Below the pieces are notes generated by a model. It did not search any database. It was given only the letters and a program-made list of their open reading frames with translations, and had not been told where the DNA came from. Made by a program: the position numbers and the translations under genes. Positions 7,161 through 15,374 of a DNA stretch of 51,002 nt are shown here, one piece after another. Position 1 is the stretch's first letter; every line of letters starts with the position of its first letter. The stretch comes from Bacteroidales bacterium (GTDB taxonomy: Bacteria > Bacteroidota > Bacteroidia > Bacteroidales > UBA932), in the NCBI GenBank assembly GCA_017561665.1, contig JAFZBQ010000126.1, positions 1 through 51,002 of the forward strand, given 5' to 3'.

Positions 7161-9305
7161 TTATTTAATTACCGAATCGATAAGTGTTTCGTCTGCAATA
7201 TTGGGTATGGTGACCTTGAGGCCGGGGGTGCGGTCCATTTCGCGCCGGATGGCCTCCATAGAGCCGCCGTTGCGTGCCCAGCTGCGGCGGGCGATGCCGT
7301 TGTTCACATCCCAGAAAAGCATTTGGCGGATGTGACGCGCGGAATCTTCGCCGCCGTCTATCACCATTCCGAAGCCGCCGTTTATGACCTCGCCCCAGCC
7401 TACGCCGCCGCCGTTGTGAATGGATACCCAGGTGGCGCCACGGAAGCCGTCGCCAATCACGTTCTGGATTGCCATGTCGGCGGTGAACTGGCTGCCGTCA
7501 TAGATATTGCTGGTTTCGCGGAACGGGGAGTCGGTGCCGGAAACGTCGTGGTGGTCGCGGCCCAGCACTATAGGGGCTTTGATTTCTCCGCGGCGGATGG
7601 CCTCGTTGAAAGCCAGCGCAATCTTGGTGCGGCCCTCGCAGTCGGCATACAGGATGCGGGCCTGCGAACCCACCACCAGATGGTTGCGCCCCGCCTCCTC
7701 TATCCAGCGGATGTTGTCCAGCATCTGGCCGCGGATACTCTCCGGAGCACCGGCGGCGCATTCGCGAAGCACCTTCACCGCCAGGGCGTCGGTCTTGGCC
7801 AGATCCTCGGGATCCTGGCTCATACATACCCAGCGGAACGGGCCGAATCCGTAGTCGAAATAGAAAGGACCCATGATATCCTGGACATAAGACGGATAGC
7901 GGAATTTGCCATCCTTCATTATATCTGCGCCGGCACGGGATGCCTGCAGCAGGAAGGCGTTGCCGTAGTCAAAGAAATACATTCCTTTGGCGGCCAGGGT
8001 GTTGATGGCGTCGACCTGACGGCGCAGCGATGCCTCCACCGCCTCCTTGAACCTTTCCGGATCGGCGGCCATCATCCTCTTGGACTCTTCAAAACTGTAT
8101 CCGACCGGATAGTAACCGCCCGCCCAGGGGTTGTGCAGCGAGGTCTGGTCTGAACCCAGGTCGACGTGCATATCCTCTGCGGCAAGCCTTTCCCATAGAT
8201 CTACCACATTGCCCACATAGGCCAGCGAAACGACCTCCTTGGCGGCCACAGCCTTGCGGATGCGGGAAATGAGTTCTTCCAGGTCGGGATGGAGCTCATC
8301 TACCCAGCCCTGGTCAAAGCGCTTCTGCGCCGCGGCTGGATTGATTTCCGCAGTGACGCTAGCCACGCCGGCGATGTTGCCCGCCTTGGGCTGTGCGCCC
8401 GACATACCGCCCAGGCCAGCCGTTACGAACAGCACTCGTCTCTCGTCACCCCCGGCTTGACCGTCGTCACCCCCGGCTTGACCGTCGTCACCCCCGGCTT
8501 GACCGGGGGTCTGAGATGGCCGGTCGTAGCCGGCCATGACGTCTTCTTTCGTCATCCCGGAAATGACGTCTTCTTTCGTCATCCCGGGCTTGACCCGGGA
8601 TCTCATCACCCTACGCGCGGCGTTCATCACCGTGATGGTGGTGCCGTGCACGATGCCCTGAGGGCCAATGTACATATAACTGCCGGCAGTCATCTGGCCG
8701 TACTGCGACACGCCCAGGGCGTTGAAGCGCTCCCAGTCGTCGGGCTTGGAATAGTTGGGGATGACCATACCATTGGTAACCACCACCCGCGGCGCATCCT
8801 TGTGGGACGGGAAAAGCCCCATCGGCAGGCCGGAATACATCGCCAACGTCTGATCCTCCGTCATATTGGCCAGATACTGCATCGTGAGCAGGTACTGGGC
8901 CCAGTTCTGGAACACGGCGCCGTTGCCGCCGTAGGTGATAAGCTCGTGCGGATGCTGCGCCACGCGCGGGTCCAGATTATTCTGGATCATCGCCATAATA
9001 GCGGCAGCCTGCCGACACTTTGCAGGATAGGCGTTGATGGGCCGGGCGTACATCTCGTATTTTGGCCGGAACCGGTACATATAGATGCGGCCGTACTCTT
9101 CCAGTTCCCGGGCAAATTCGGGCGCCAGATGGGCGTGATGACGCGGTTCAAAATAGCGCAGGGCGTTCTTGAGCGCCAGGCGCTTCTCTTCTTTTGTCAG
9201 GATGTCCTTGCGCCTGGGCGCGTGGTTTACAGTGTTGTCGTATGGCCTGGGCTCGGGAAGAATCTCCGGAATGCCCGCCAGTATTTCTTTCTGGAACTGA
9301 TCCAT
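7161..9305 (-). CDS. hutU: Urocanate hydratase with an in-frame palindromic-repeat insertion
   Basis: 714 residues; without the insertion about 657, close to the usual Bacteroidota length. It converts urocanate to imidazolonepropionate using NAD+ as electrophile. Conserved blocks are ITYGGNGAVFQNWAQ (about 123), TAGSYMYIGPQGIVHGTT (about 207), FVTAGLGGMSGAQPKAGN (about 293), SDQTSLHNPWAGGYYPVG and GATWVSIHNGGGVGWGE. Residues ~234-290, between NAARRV and the LFVTAGLGG strand, are foreign: two 9-residue repeats (GMTKEDVxx) and three 7-residue repeats (GQAGGDD), encoded by palindromes. The frame stays open and all conserved blocks remain, so the enzyme may still work with an enlarged loop. It starts one base after the ftcD stop. 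Confidence 0.95.
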   Translation of the reverse strand: MDQFQKEILAGIPEILPEPRPYDNTVNHAPRRKDILTKEEKRLALKNALRYFEPRHHAHLAPEFARELEEYGRIYMYRFRPKYEMYARPINAYPAKCRQAAAIMAMIQNNLDPRVAQHPHELITYGGNGAVFQNWAQYLLTMQYLANMTEDQTLAMYSGLPMGLFPSHKDAPRVVVTNGMVIPNYSKPDDWERFNALGVSQYGQMTAGSYMYIGPQGIVHGTTITVMNAARRVMRSRVKPGMTKEDVISGMTKEDVMAGYDRPSQTPGQAGGDDGQAGGDDGQAGGDERRVLFVTAGLGGMSGAQPKAGNIAGVASVTAEINPAAAQKRFDQGWVDELHPDLEELISRIRKAVAAKEVVSLAYVGNVVDLWERLAAEDMHVDLGSDQTSLHNPWAGGYYPVGYSFEESKRMMAADPERFKEAVEASLRRQVDAINTLAAKGMYFFDYGNAFLLQASRAGADIMKDGKFRYPSYVQDIMGPFYFDYGFGPFRWVCMSQDPEDLAKTDALAVKVLRECAAGAPESIRGQMLDNIRWIEEAGRNHLVVGSQARILYADCEGRTKIALAFNEAIRRGEIKAPIVLGRDHHDVSGTDSPFRETSNIYDGSQFTADMAIQNVIGDGFRGATWVSIHNGGGVGWGEVINGGFGMVIDGGEDSARHIRQMLFWDVNNGIARRSWARNGGSMEAIRREMDRTPGLKVTIPNIADETLIDSVIK
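8436..8606. repeat. Palindromic repeat cluster inserted in frame in hutU
   Basis: About 171 bp (57 codons). It holds three hairpin units: ACCCCCGG-CTTGA-CCGGGGGT (8490-8510), ATGGCCGG-6 nt-CCGGCCAT (8516-8537) and ATCCCGGG-CTTGA-CCCGGGAT (8581-8601). Each has a perfect 8-bp stem and a 5-6 nt loop, with GTC before and TC after. Around them are three tandem 21-bp units (8441-8503) and two 25-bp near-perfect copies (8536-8560 and 8563-8587, period 27). All periods are multiples of three. A related cluster lies at 34108-34283. Confidence 0.9.
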
Positions 9306-9306
9306 A

Positions 9307-11016
9307 TTATTTGTCGATATTCTGATTGACGGCTTTGAGTACCTCCGCTTCCAGCTGCTGCGCCTGTTTCACAATTTCCGCGGCGCGGGCAATCAGCGGC
9401 ATTGCGGCCGATTTGTCTTGCAGTCCAGCAGCGTTTATGCGGACATTGAGTTCGGCACCCCTGACGGCAGCGGTTGCGGCCAGGGCAGCGACTCCGGCGT
9501 CGGATGCCGAAGCGGGATTGCCCTTAAGCGCCATTTCAAGTGCCAGCGGCAGTGCCTGCAGCGAAGTCTCCATAGTACGCAGAGGAACCTGTGCGGCATA
9601 TAGCGTGGCATCTTCCAAAGCGGCTGCCCGGGCAGACTTTTCCTCTTCAGTGCCTTTCGGCATGGAGAAGCAGGCCATAATGCGGTCGAAGGCGGCAGTG
9701 TCCTCGTCCACAAGATCCAGCAGCTGCTGCATTATGGACTGTCCTTTCTCGGCCACGTCGGAGAATTCTTTCCACCGGCTGTCCCAGCCACGCTTGTGGG
9801 ATGACAGATTGGCGACCATAGTGCCCAGGGCGGCTCCCAGCGCACCCATATAGGCCGATACGCTGCCGCCGCCGGGAGCGGGTGACTCGCTGGCGGTCTC
9901 GCTGGCGAAGCCGTCTGCCGTAAGACGCACCAGGCGGTGTTTTATAGCCTCTTCTGCCTCATCCTGCATCAGGAATTCAATCACCTTTTCTTTAGGGTCG
10001 AAGGGCTTTAGATCGTCCAGGGACATACTCTTTACGGCGATCTTCATTATTTCGTCGTCGGATATGCCTAGCGAGCGCTGCTGTTTCTCCAGATAGAAAC
10101 GGCCTGCCTCCATCAGTACCCGTTTGGGCACGAGGCCGACTATCTCGGTGCCGGTTACCTTGAGGCCGCGGGCTGCGGCGGCGCGGCACACCTCTTCATA
10201 TGCTATGTGCAGCGGAGTGACATCTATGTCGGTGATGTTCATCGACACCTGTGCGATGCCGTATTCGTCTATATACCAGCCGATGGCCTTGCATCCCTTA
10301 AGGGTGCCGGGAATCCATATCTGCTCTCCGTTCTCGTCCTTGAGCAGTTTGCCGGTAAGTGAACCTCCCTCGCGCGCCTTGCGGCCCTTTTCGCGTACGT
10401 CAAAGGCCACCGCCATCGCGCGACGGGTGGATGTTGTATTCAAATTGAAATTGACCGCCACCAGAAAGTTGCGGGCCCCAACGTTGCTGGCGCCGCTGCG
10501 GGCAACCACATCGTTGTAGGAATCTGGGCCGAAGTCCGGTTTGCGGGCTGGGTCCGCCATCTTTTCCGGCAGAGCCTCGTATTCGCCTGCGCGGCATACC
10601 GCCAGGTTCTTGCGTTCCGGCTTGAAGGCCGCTGCCTCGTAGCAGTAACACGGGATGCCCAGCTCGGTGGCCATCCTTTCTGCCAGCTTGCGTGCCAGGG
10701 CGGCGCACTCTTCCAGCGTTATTCCCGAAACCGGGATGAGCGGCAGTACGTCGGTGGCTCCTGAACGGGGATGGGCGCCGTGATGCTGGCGCATATCTAT
10801 CAGTTCCTGTGCCTTCGCAGCACCGCGAAAAGCCGCCTCGCAAACTTCTGCCGGTTCACCAACGAAAGTGACCACCGTGCGGTTGGTGGCCTCTCCGGGA
10901 TCTACGTCCAACACTTTAACCCCTTTTACAGCAGCTATTGCCGCAACTATGCGGTCTATCACCGACCTGTCCCTCCCCTCGCTGTAATTGGGGACGCATT
11001 CTATTATCTGCTTCAT
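9307..11016 (-). CDS. ftcD: Glutamate formimidoyltransferase / formimidoyl-THF cyclodeaminase
   Basis: 569 residues and bifunctional. The N-terminal part (about 1-330; IIECVPNYSEGRD, then HHGAHPRSGATDVLPLIP) is the formiminotransferase that moves the formimino group from formiminoglutamate to THF, releasing glutamate. The C-terminal part (about 360-569; SPAPGGGSVSAYMGALGAAL) is the cyclodeaminase that yields methenyl-THF and ammonia. Channelled action of the two is known in the mammalian fusion. The ATG at 11016 was chosen: the frame is open 14 codons further upstream, but those codons run through the terminator hairpin at 11032-11054. It is the first gene of the hut operon. Confidence 0.94.
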   Translation of the reverse strand: MKQIIECVPNYSEGRDRSVIDRIVAAIAAVKGVKVLDVDPGEATNRTVVTFVGEPAEVCEAAFRGAAKAQELIDMRQHHGAHPRSGATDVLPLIPVSGITLEECAALARKLAERMATELGIPCYCYEAAAFKPERKNLAVCRAGEYEALPEKMADPARKPDFGPDSYNDVVARSGASNVGARNFLVAVNFNLNTTSTRRAMAVAFDVREKGRKAREGGSLTGKLLKDENGEQIWIPGTLKGCKAIGWYIDEYGIAQVSMNITDIDVTPLHIAYEEVCRAAAARGLKVTGTEIVGLVPKRVLMEAGRFYLEKQQRSLGISDDEIMKIAVKSMSLDDLKPFDPKEKVIEFLMQDEAEEAIKHRLVRLTADGFASETASESPAPGGGSVSAYMGALGAALGTMVANLSSHKRGWDSRWKEFSDVAEKGQSIMQQLLDLVDEDTAAFDRIMACFSMPKGTEEEKSARAAALEDATLYAAQVPLRTMETSLQALPLALEMALKGNPASASDAGVAALAATAAVRGAELNVRINAAGLQDKSAAMPLIARAAEIVKQAQQLEAEVLKAVNQNIDK

Positions 11017-11031
11017 CTGTTTTAGAAAAGA

Positions 11032-11054
11032 AGACGCCCGGATGCCGGGCGTCT
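11032..11054 (-). terminator. Intrinsic terminator between the EF-hand gene and ftcD
   Basis: Perfect 10-bp GC-rich stem (AGACGCCCGG / CCGGGCGTCT) with loop ATG on the plus strand. Read on the minus strand it is followed by a T-rich tract (TTCTTTTCT). It lies 20 bases downstream of the small EF-hand gene and only 15 bases upstream of the ftcD start. Confidence 0.75.
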
Positions 11055-11074
11055 CCATTTAAGCTTTGAAATGA

Positions 11075-11533
11075 TTATTTTTTCTTGCCGAGCAGGCCGC
11101 CGAGGATGCTGGTTGCAGCTCCCAGAATGCCGCTGGATTTGCCTCCCTTGAGGGTCAGCAGGATGTCATTAAGGTCAACATCGCCGTCGCCGTCCTGGTC
11201 CTTGATGATGTTGGACAGGCCGCCCAGAACTGTGGGGATGAGGGCGGTGAGCTTGCCGTTGAGCAGGCTGCCCAGGTTGAGTTTGGAGAGGATGTTGCTG
11301 GTGAACAGCTTGCCTGCCAGTGCGGTTACGGGGCTGGAGGCAGCGCTCTCCTGACCGGTGAGGAGCTTCTTGATGAGGTCGATACCGCCGGCTTTGGTAG
11401 CTGTCTGGGTAAGACTGCCAAGAATGGACTCTGAAAGGCCGTTGAGGACGGTGTTCTGAACGTTAGCGGGGATTTCTACATTGCCTGCAGCTTTCTTTAC
11501 CTGCTGCAGAATAAGGTCACTGATGTTTGCCAT
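11075..11533 (-). CDS. Small protein with an EF-hand-like calcium-binding loop
   Basis: 152 residues, not firmly recognised. The N-terminal ~110 residues are Leu/Ala/Gly-rich with helical periodicity, somewhat like YidB/DUF937-type proteins. Residues ~110-124 form a textbook EF-hand/dockerin-type loop, DQDGDGDVDLND, followed by a Gly-rich tail ending GGLLGKKK. No signal peptide is visible. It is followed by a strong terminator. A second small protein with an EF-hand-like loop lies at 17955-18272, on the other side of the redox operon. Confidence 0.7.
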   Translation of the reverse strand: MANISDLILQQVKKAAGNVEIPANVQNTVLNGLSESILGSLTQTATKAGGIDLIKKLLTGQESAASSPVTALAGKLFTSNILSKLNLGSLLNGKLTALIPTVLGGLSNIIKDQDGDGDVDLNDILLTLKGGKSSGILGAATSILGGLLGKKK

Positions 11534-11577
11534 AATATTGTCGTTTAAAGATTATTGTCAAGCAAACACGAATGTAA

Positions 11578-11596
11578 GAATTATTTTAGATAATTC
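11578..11596 (-). terminator. Weak AT-rich hairpin after the AspT-like transporter
   Basis: GAATTAT / ATAATTC, a 7-bp stem with a 5-nt loop, begins directly after the transporter stop codon (11597-11599). It is AT-rich and has no clear T tract, so it is only a weak terminator candidate. Confidence 0.3.
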
Positions 11597-13282
11597 CTAC
11601 AAATAGATCATAATCATAATCTGGGCGGCGACTACTCTTAAAAACATCGTCAAGGGATATACTGTGGCGTAGTTGACGGCGATGCGGCTGGAACCGTATG
11701 TCTGCTCTGTGAACGAGAGCAGGACTACGTCGGTGGTGCCGCCCGCCAGCAGGCCGCATATGCGCAGAAAGTCCATCTTAAGGGCATATTTGGCTATGAG
11801 GGCCGCTATCAGCATAGGAATCGTGACAATCAGGAATGCGTACAGAATCCAGATGTATCCGCCGCCGACCAGGCTGCTTACGAATGTCTCCCCCGCTCCG
11901 ACTCCGACGGCCGCCATAAACAGCGACAGGCCAATCTCGCGAATCATAAGGTTGGCACTGAGGGCGGTGTAGGTGGTAATGCGGAGCTTTGGACCGAAAT
12001 GTCCCAGGAGGATGGCCACAATAAGTGCACCGCCGGCCAGACCCAGCCTGAGCGGCTGCGGCATCGACGGGAAACGGATGGGCAACGTACCCACCAGAAC
12101 TCCAAGGGCGATGCCGAAGAATATCGGTACCAGATTGGGTTTGGAAAGGGTTTCGGGCTTGTTGCCGATGAGTTTGGAAAGGCCTTTGATGCCCTCTTCC
12201 GTACCCACTACCTGTATGCTGTCGCCCACCTGGAGAATTACGTCGGGTTCTGCCTGCAGTTCGATGCCGGCGCGCAGGATACGGGTCACGGTGACTCCGT
12301 ATTTATGACGGATATCGAGCTTGCGAAGGCTCTTGCCGGTGATGTCGGATTTGGTGATGGAGAGTCGGCGGCTCATCAGCTTGCTGCCGGGCTTCTGCCA
12401 GTCGCGCATATCGGCGGTGAATTCTTCTCCGAATATGATACGCACCAGGTCCCGATGTCCGGCGTCGGTGACAATCAGAAGCTTGTCACCTTCTGCCAGG
12501 ATCCAGTCAGGGTCGGCTACGGATACTTCGCTGCCACGCATGACCCTGGAGACCACAAAATGCTCACCCATCTTCTCTTCAGAAATGGAGGCCAGCCGCT
12601 TGCCGAAGATGGCGGGGTTCTCTACCTTGCAGGCGATGCGCAGCACATTGTTCTCTTCGTCGCCCTTATGCTCTGAGATAGCCTTCTCCTTTTCTATGTC
12701 GATCCTGAAAAGACCTTTCAGGCACATTACAAGCAGCATTGCACCAAGCACGCCAATAGGATATGCCACCGCATAGGCCGATGCAATGGTTGACGACTCC
12801 TCTTCTGCCGCCTTCAGGCTGCTGCCGAGCGCTACGGCGGAATCGGTGAGCGCCTGCTGTGCGGCACCCATTCCCGGGGTGTTGGTTATGGCACCCGACA
12901 TCACGCCCGTCATCGTAGCCAGGTTTTCACCCGAAACCAGATGGATGACGTAAGTTGTGACCATCGTGAGCACTACCATCAAAACGGCCATCAAATTCAT
13001 TGGAAGGCCCTCCTTGCGGAAGGAGCTGAAAAAGCCGGGACCTACCTGGAGGCCTATGGCGAACACGAACAGTATCAGTCCGAAATCTTTGATAAAGGAG
13101 AGCATCGTGGGGTTGATGCGCAGTCCGAAATGGCTCAGTATGATACCTACGAAAAGAATCCAGACCATTCCGAAAGAGATGCCCCACACTTTGAAGCGCC
13201 CCAGCCAGAGGCCGATGGCGATTACCAAAGCCAATATGAGTATGGCACCGGCGGTGCCGCCTTGTGAAATCAGATTCATCAT
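11597..13282 (-). CDS. AspT/YidE-family putative transporter (Asp-Al_Ex and TrkA-C domains)
   Basis: 561 residues from the ATG at 13282 (a second ATG follows at once). Its architecture is that of the aspartate:alanine exchanger family: about five N-terminal membrane segments (GGTAGAILILALVIAIG, then FGLILFVFAIGLQVGPGFF), two cytoplasmic TrkA-C-like domains (about 195-375) and a second membrane block ending in MIMIYL. GAITNTPGMGAAQ and GGTTDVVLLSF are the paired re-entrant-like motifs of the family. The substrate is unknown. It follows the redox operon on the same strand after 34 bases, so it may be its last gene. A longer frame to 13420 overlaps the SDR gene and was rejected. Confidence 0.85.
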   Translation of the reverse strand: MMNLISQGGTAGAILILALVIAIGLWLGRFKVWGISFGMVWILFVGIILSHFGLRINPTMLSFIKDFGLILFVFAIGLQVGPGFFSSFRKEGLPMNLMAVLMVVLTMVTTYVIHLVSGENLATMTGVMSGAITNTPGMGAAQQALTDSAVALGSSLKAAEEESSTIASAYAVAYPIGVLGAMLLVMCLKGLFRIDIEKEKAISEHKGDEENNVLRIACKVENPAIFGKRLASISEEKMGEHFVVSRVMRGSEVSVADPDWILAEGDKLLIVTDAGHRDLVRIIFGEEFTADMRDWQKPGSKLMSRRLSITKSDITGKSLRKLDIRHKYGVTVTRILRAGIELQAEPDVILQVGDSIQVVGTEEGIKGLSKLIGNKPETLSKPNLVPIFFGIALGVLVGTLPIRFPSMPQPLRLGLAGGALIVAILLGHFGPKLRITTYTALSANLMIREIGLSLFMAAVGVGAGETFVSSLVGGGYIWILYAFLIVTIPMLIAALIAKYALKMDFLRICGLLAGGTTDVVLLSFTEQTYGSSRIAVNYATVYPLTMFLRVVAAQIMIMIYL

Positions 13283-13316
13283 TTCGGCGGCAAATGTATA
13301 AAAAACTGCAAAATAG

Positions 13317-14129
13317 TTACAGATAATTCTCCAGAAGGTGCTCTGTGGCATCCCAAATGGATGAATCCAATGCGGAATCCAGATATCGTTTGTCCATCTC
13401 GTGGCTTCCCTTCCCCACAAAATATCTCACACCCTGTTCCGATTCGAGTGCGTGAAGTGCCGGTTTGACGCCGTTCTCCGGCTTTTTGCATAGGGGCTTG
13501 AAGATGGCGTCGGCAATTGAATCGTACCAGTGGCCAAGGTCAATCATGCCGGTTCCCACAACCCCCGGATCGGCCACGTTGACTACGAATTGCGGATAGC
13601 GGCGGGCAAACTCAAGCGAGAACGAGAGCAGGGCGCGCTTGCTGGCGGCGTAGGTCTTCAGTTGGCGGAAGTCTTTCCGGGAAGGCTGAAGCCTGTCTAC
13701 TGATATATCGGCATAGCGGCAGGTCAGGGAGATCATATTGACTATATGGGCCCCGTCGGCAAGTTTGTCGGCAAGCAGGCGGGTCAGCAGCCACGGCGCG
13801 AAATAGTTCACCGCAAAGGTCTTTTCAAAACCGTCGGCGGTAAGGCAATAATCCCTGGAGATGATGCCGGCGTTGTTGAACAGCCCGGTAACTGTGCCTT
13901 GCCGGACGCTGTCGGCCAAGGATTTGACCGAATCCAGGGAAGAAAGATCGACCTCGCTTATCTCTATTTCGGCCTTCGGATGATGTGACAGCGCGTTGCT
14001 GCGGGCCACCTCCGCCTTTGCCCGGTTGCGGCACGCCATTATCACGGAACAACCTTTGGCTGCAAGGGCATCTACGGCTGCAAATCCCATCCCGCCGGTG
14101 GCGCCGGTAACTATTACAGTCTCTTTCAT
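13317..14129 (-). CDS. Short-chain dehydrogenase/reductase (candidate hydroxysteroid dehydrogenase)
   Basis: 270 residues, a classical SDR. TGATGGMG at the N-terminus is the NAD(P)-binding TGxxxGxG motif, CRN after beta-2 suggests NADP preference, NNAG is present, and the catalytic Tyr-x3-Lys is in YAASK with a Ser in NMIS upstream. The closest pattern is the retinol-dehydrogenase/WWOX-like group. The ATG at 14129 overlaps the Old Yellow Enzyme stop as ATGA; an upstream in-frame TTG was rejected. It sits in an operon with a steroid 5-alpha-reductase, so oxidation or reduction of a steroid hydroxyl/keto group is a reasonable inference, but position and stereospecificity cannot be read from the sequence. 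Confidence 0.88.
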   Translation of the reverse strand: MKETVIVTGATGGMGFAAVDALAAKGCSVIMACRNRAKAEVARSNALSHHPKAEIEISEVDLSSLDSVKSLADSVRQGTVTGLFNNAGIISRDYCLTADGFEKTFAVNYFAPWLLTRLLADKLADGAHIVNMISLTCRYADISVDRLQPSRKDFRQLKTYAASKRALLSFSLEFARRYPQFVVNVADPGVVGTGMIDLGHWYDSIADAIFKPLCKKPENGVKPALHALESEQGVRYFVGKGSHEMDKRYLDSALDSSIWDATEHLLENYL

Positions 14130-15373
14130 TTCCAACGTTTTTCTGCCGATTCAACCTCTTTTTCCAGCCGCTTCGGGAGGTTCTCCACGCAACTGTGGCA
14201 CTTCATCTCCAAGGTATACATACGTCCGATGCAGTAATTGGAGTGGCCACATGCGCTGCAGGTCATCTGGCCGGTGTGCAGTTTGTTTACGAAGTCGGTG
14301 TCGCGCACCAGTGCGCGGGCTACCTGCAGTCCCTGGAATCCGGCCTCGAGCACCTCCTCCATCTTTGCCAGGGAGGTCAGGCCGCCGACGTATATCAGAG
14401 GCAGTTTTACCGCCTCGCGGAACTGTTTGGCGTCTTCCAGGAAATAGCCGTCCTTATAGGGGACGGTGGGCACCATAATCCGGCCGAAGATGCGCACCAT
14501 GGCCCTCAGCCACCAGAACTTGCGCATATCCATGTAGTGGGTCATTGTCTTGAGCGGCATCGCCCCGCGCATAACCTCCATGGGCGCCTTGCTCACGAAT
14601 CCGGCAGAGAGCACGATTGCGTGAACTCCCAGACGCTCCAGTTCGCGGGCCACTTCCAGGCACTCTTCGCGCTGCATTCCGCCCTTGAAACCATCGTGCA
14701 TATTCATCTTGACAATCACACCCATATCGCTGCCGGCGTGCTTCATAACTTTGGCGATGACGCGTCGCATCAGGCGCATCCGGTTGTCCAGGCTGCCGCC
14801 GTATTCGTCGCGGCGGTGATTGGTATATGGAGAAAGGAACTGGCTGATGAGATAGCCGTGGCCGGCATGAATCTCCACACAGTCGAAGCCGGCCTCCCGT
14901 GCCAGATCCACCGCGTGGCCGAAATCCTCTACAAGGGAGTCTATTTCCGATACTTTGAGCCTACGCACGAAAGTCGGAGAGTAAAGATTGAAGCCGCTGG
15001 AAGCACCCACCGGGGTGCAGCCGCAAGTGGCACGGTGGGTCATATTGCCGCAGTGTCCCAGTTGTATGGAGCATTTTGCCCCCGCCTCGTGTACCGCGTC
15101 GGTAATGCGTTTCAAACCCGGGACAATCTCTTCCCTCATCCACAACTGGCCGTCGAAAGAGAGGCCGCTGCGGTTCACGGATGCATATGCCAGGGTAGTC
15201 ATCCCCACTCCGCCACGGGCCACAGCCGTGTGGTAGTTATACAAATCGTCGGAAGGCGAATTGCCGTAGGCCATATTTTCGAAGGCGGCGCTTCGGATCA
15301 CCCGGTTGCGAAGGGTCACCGGCCCTATCGTCACTGGGGTAAAGACGGGAGAATCTATATACTTTTCTGCCAT
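14126..15373 (-). CDS. Old Yellow Enzyme-family NADH:flavin oxidoreductase (candidate ene-reductase, 5-beta-reductase-like)
   Basis: 415 residues: an FMN-binding TIM barrel without the C-terminal FAD domain of the longer 2,4-dienoyl-CoA reductase/BaiCD type. Motifs are LRNRVIRSA, QLGHCGNMTH, HAGHGYLISQFLSPYTNHR then DEYGGSLDNRMR, and PLIYVGG. The C-terminus has a cysteine cluster (TCSACGHSNYC, then KCHSC) that could bind an Fe-S cluster, though the spacing differs from the usual C-x2-C-x3-C-x11-C. Family members reduce activated C=C bonds. Next to a 5-alpha-reductase, reduction of a 4-ene-3-keto steroid, or dehydrogenation in reverse, is plausible. It starts one base after the 5-alpha-reductase stop. 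Confidence 0.85.
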   Translation of the reverse strand: MAEKYIDSPVFTPVTIGPVTLRNRVIRSAAFENMAYGNSPSDDLYNYHTAVARGGVGMTTLAYASVNRSGLSFDGQLWMREEIVPGLKRITDAVHEAGAKCSIQLGHCGNMTHRATCGCTPVGASSGFNLYSPTFVRRLKVSEIDSLVEDFGHAVDLAREAGFDCVEIHAGHGYLISQFLSPYTNHRRDEYGGSLDNRMRLMRRVIAKVMKHAGSDMGVIVKMNMHDGFKGGMQREECLEVARELERLGVHAIVLSAGFVSKAPMEVMRGAMPLKTMTHYMDMRKFWWLRAMVRIFGRIMVPTVPYKDGYFLEDAKQFREAVKLPLIYVGGLTSLAKMEEVLEAGFQGLQVARALVRDTDFVNKLHTGQMTCSACGHSNYCIGRMYTLEMKCHSCVENLPKRLEKEVESAEKRWK

Positions 15374-15374
15374 A

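Noticed and set aside
8289-9329. 346-codon plus-strand ORF over hutU
   Set aside because: Antisense shadow of hutU; high GC makes long antisense frames common here.
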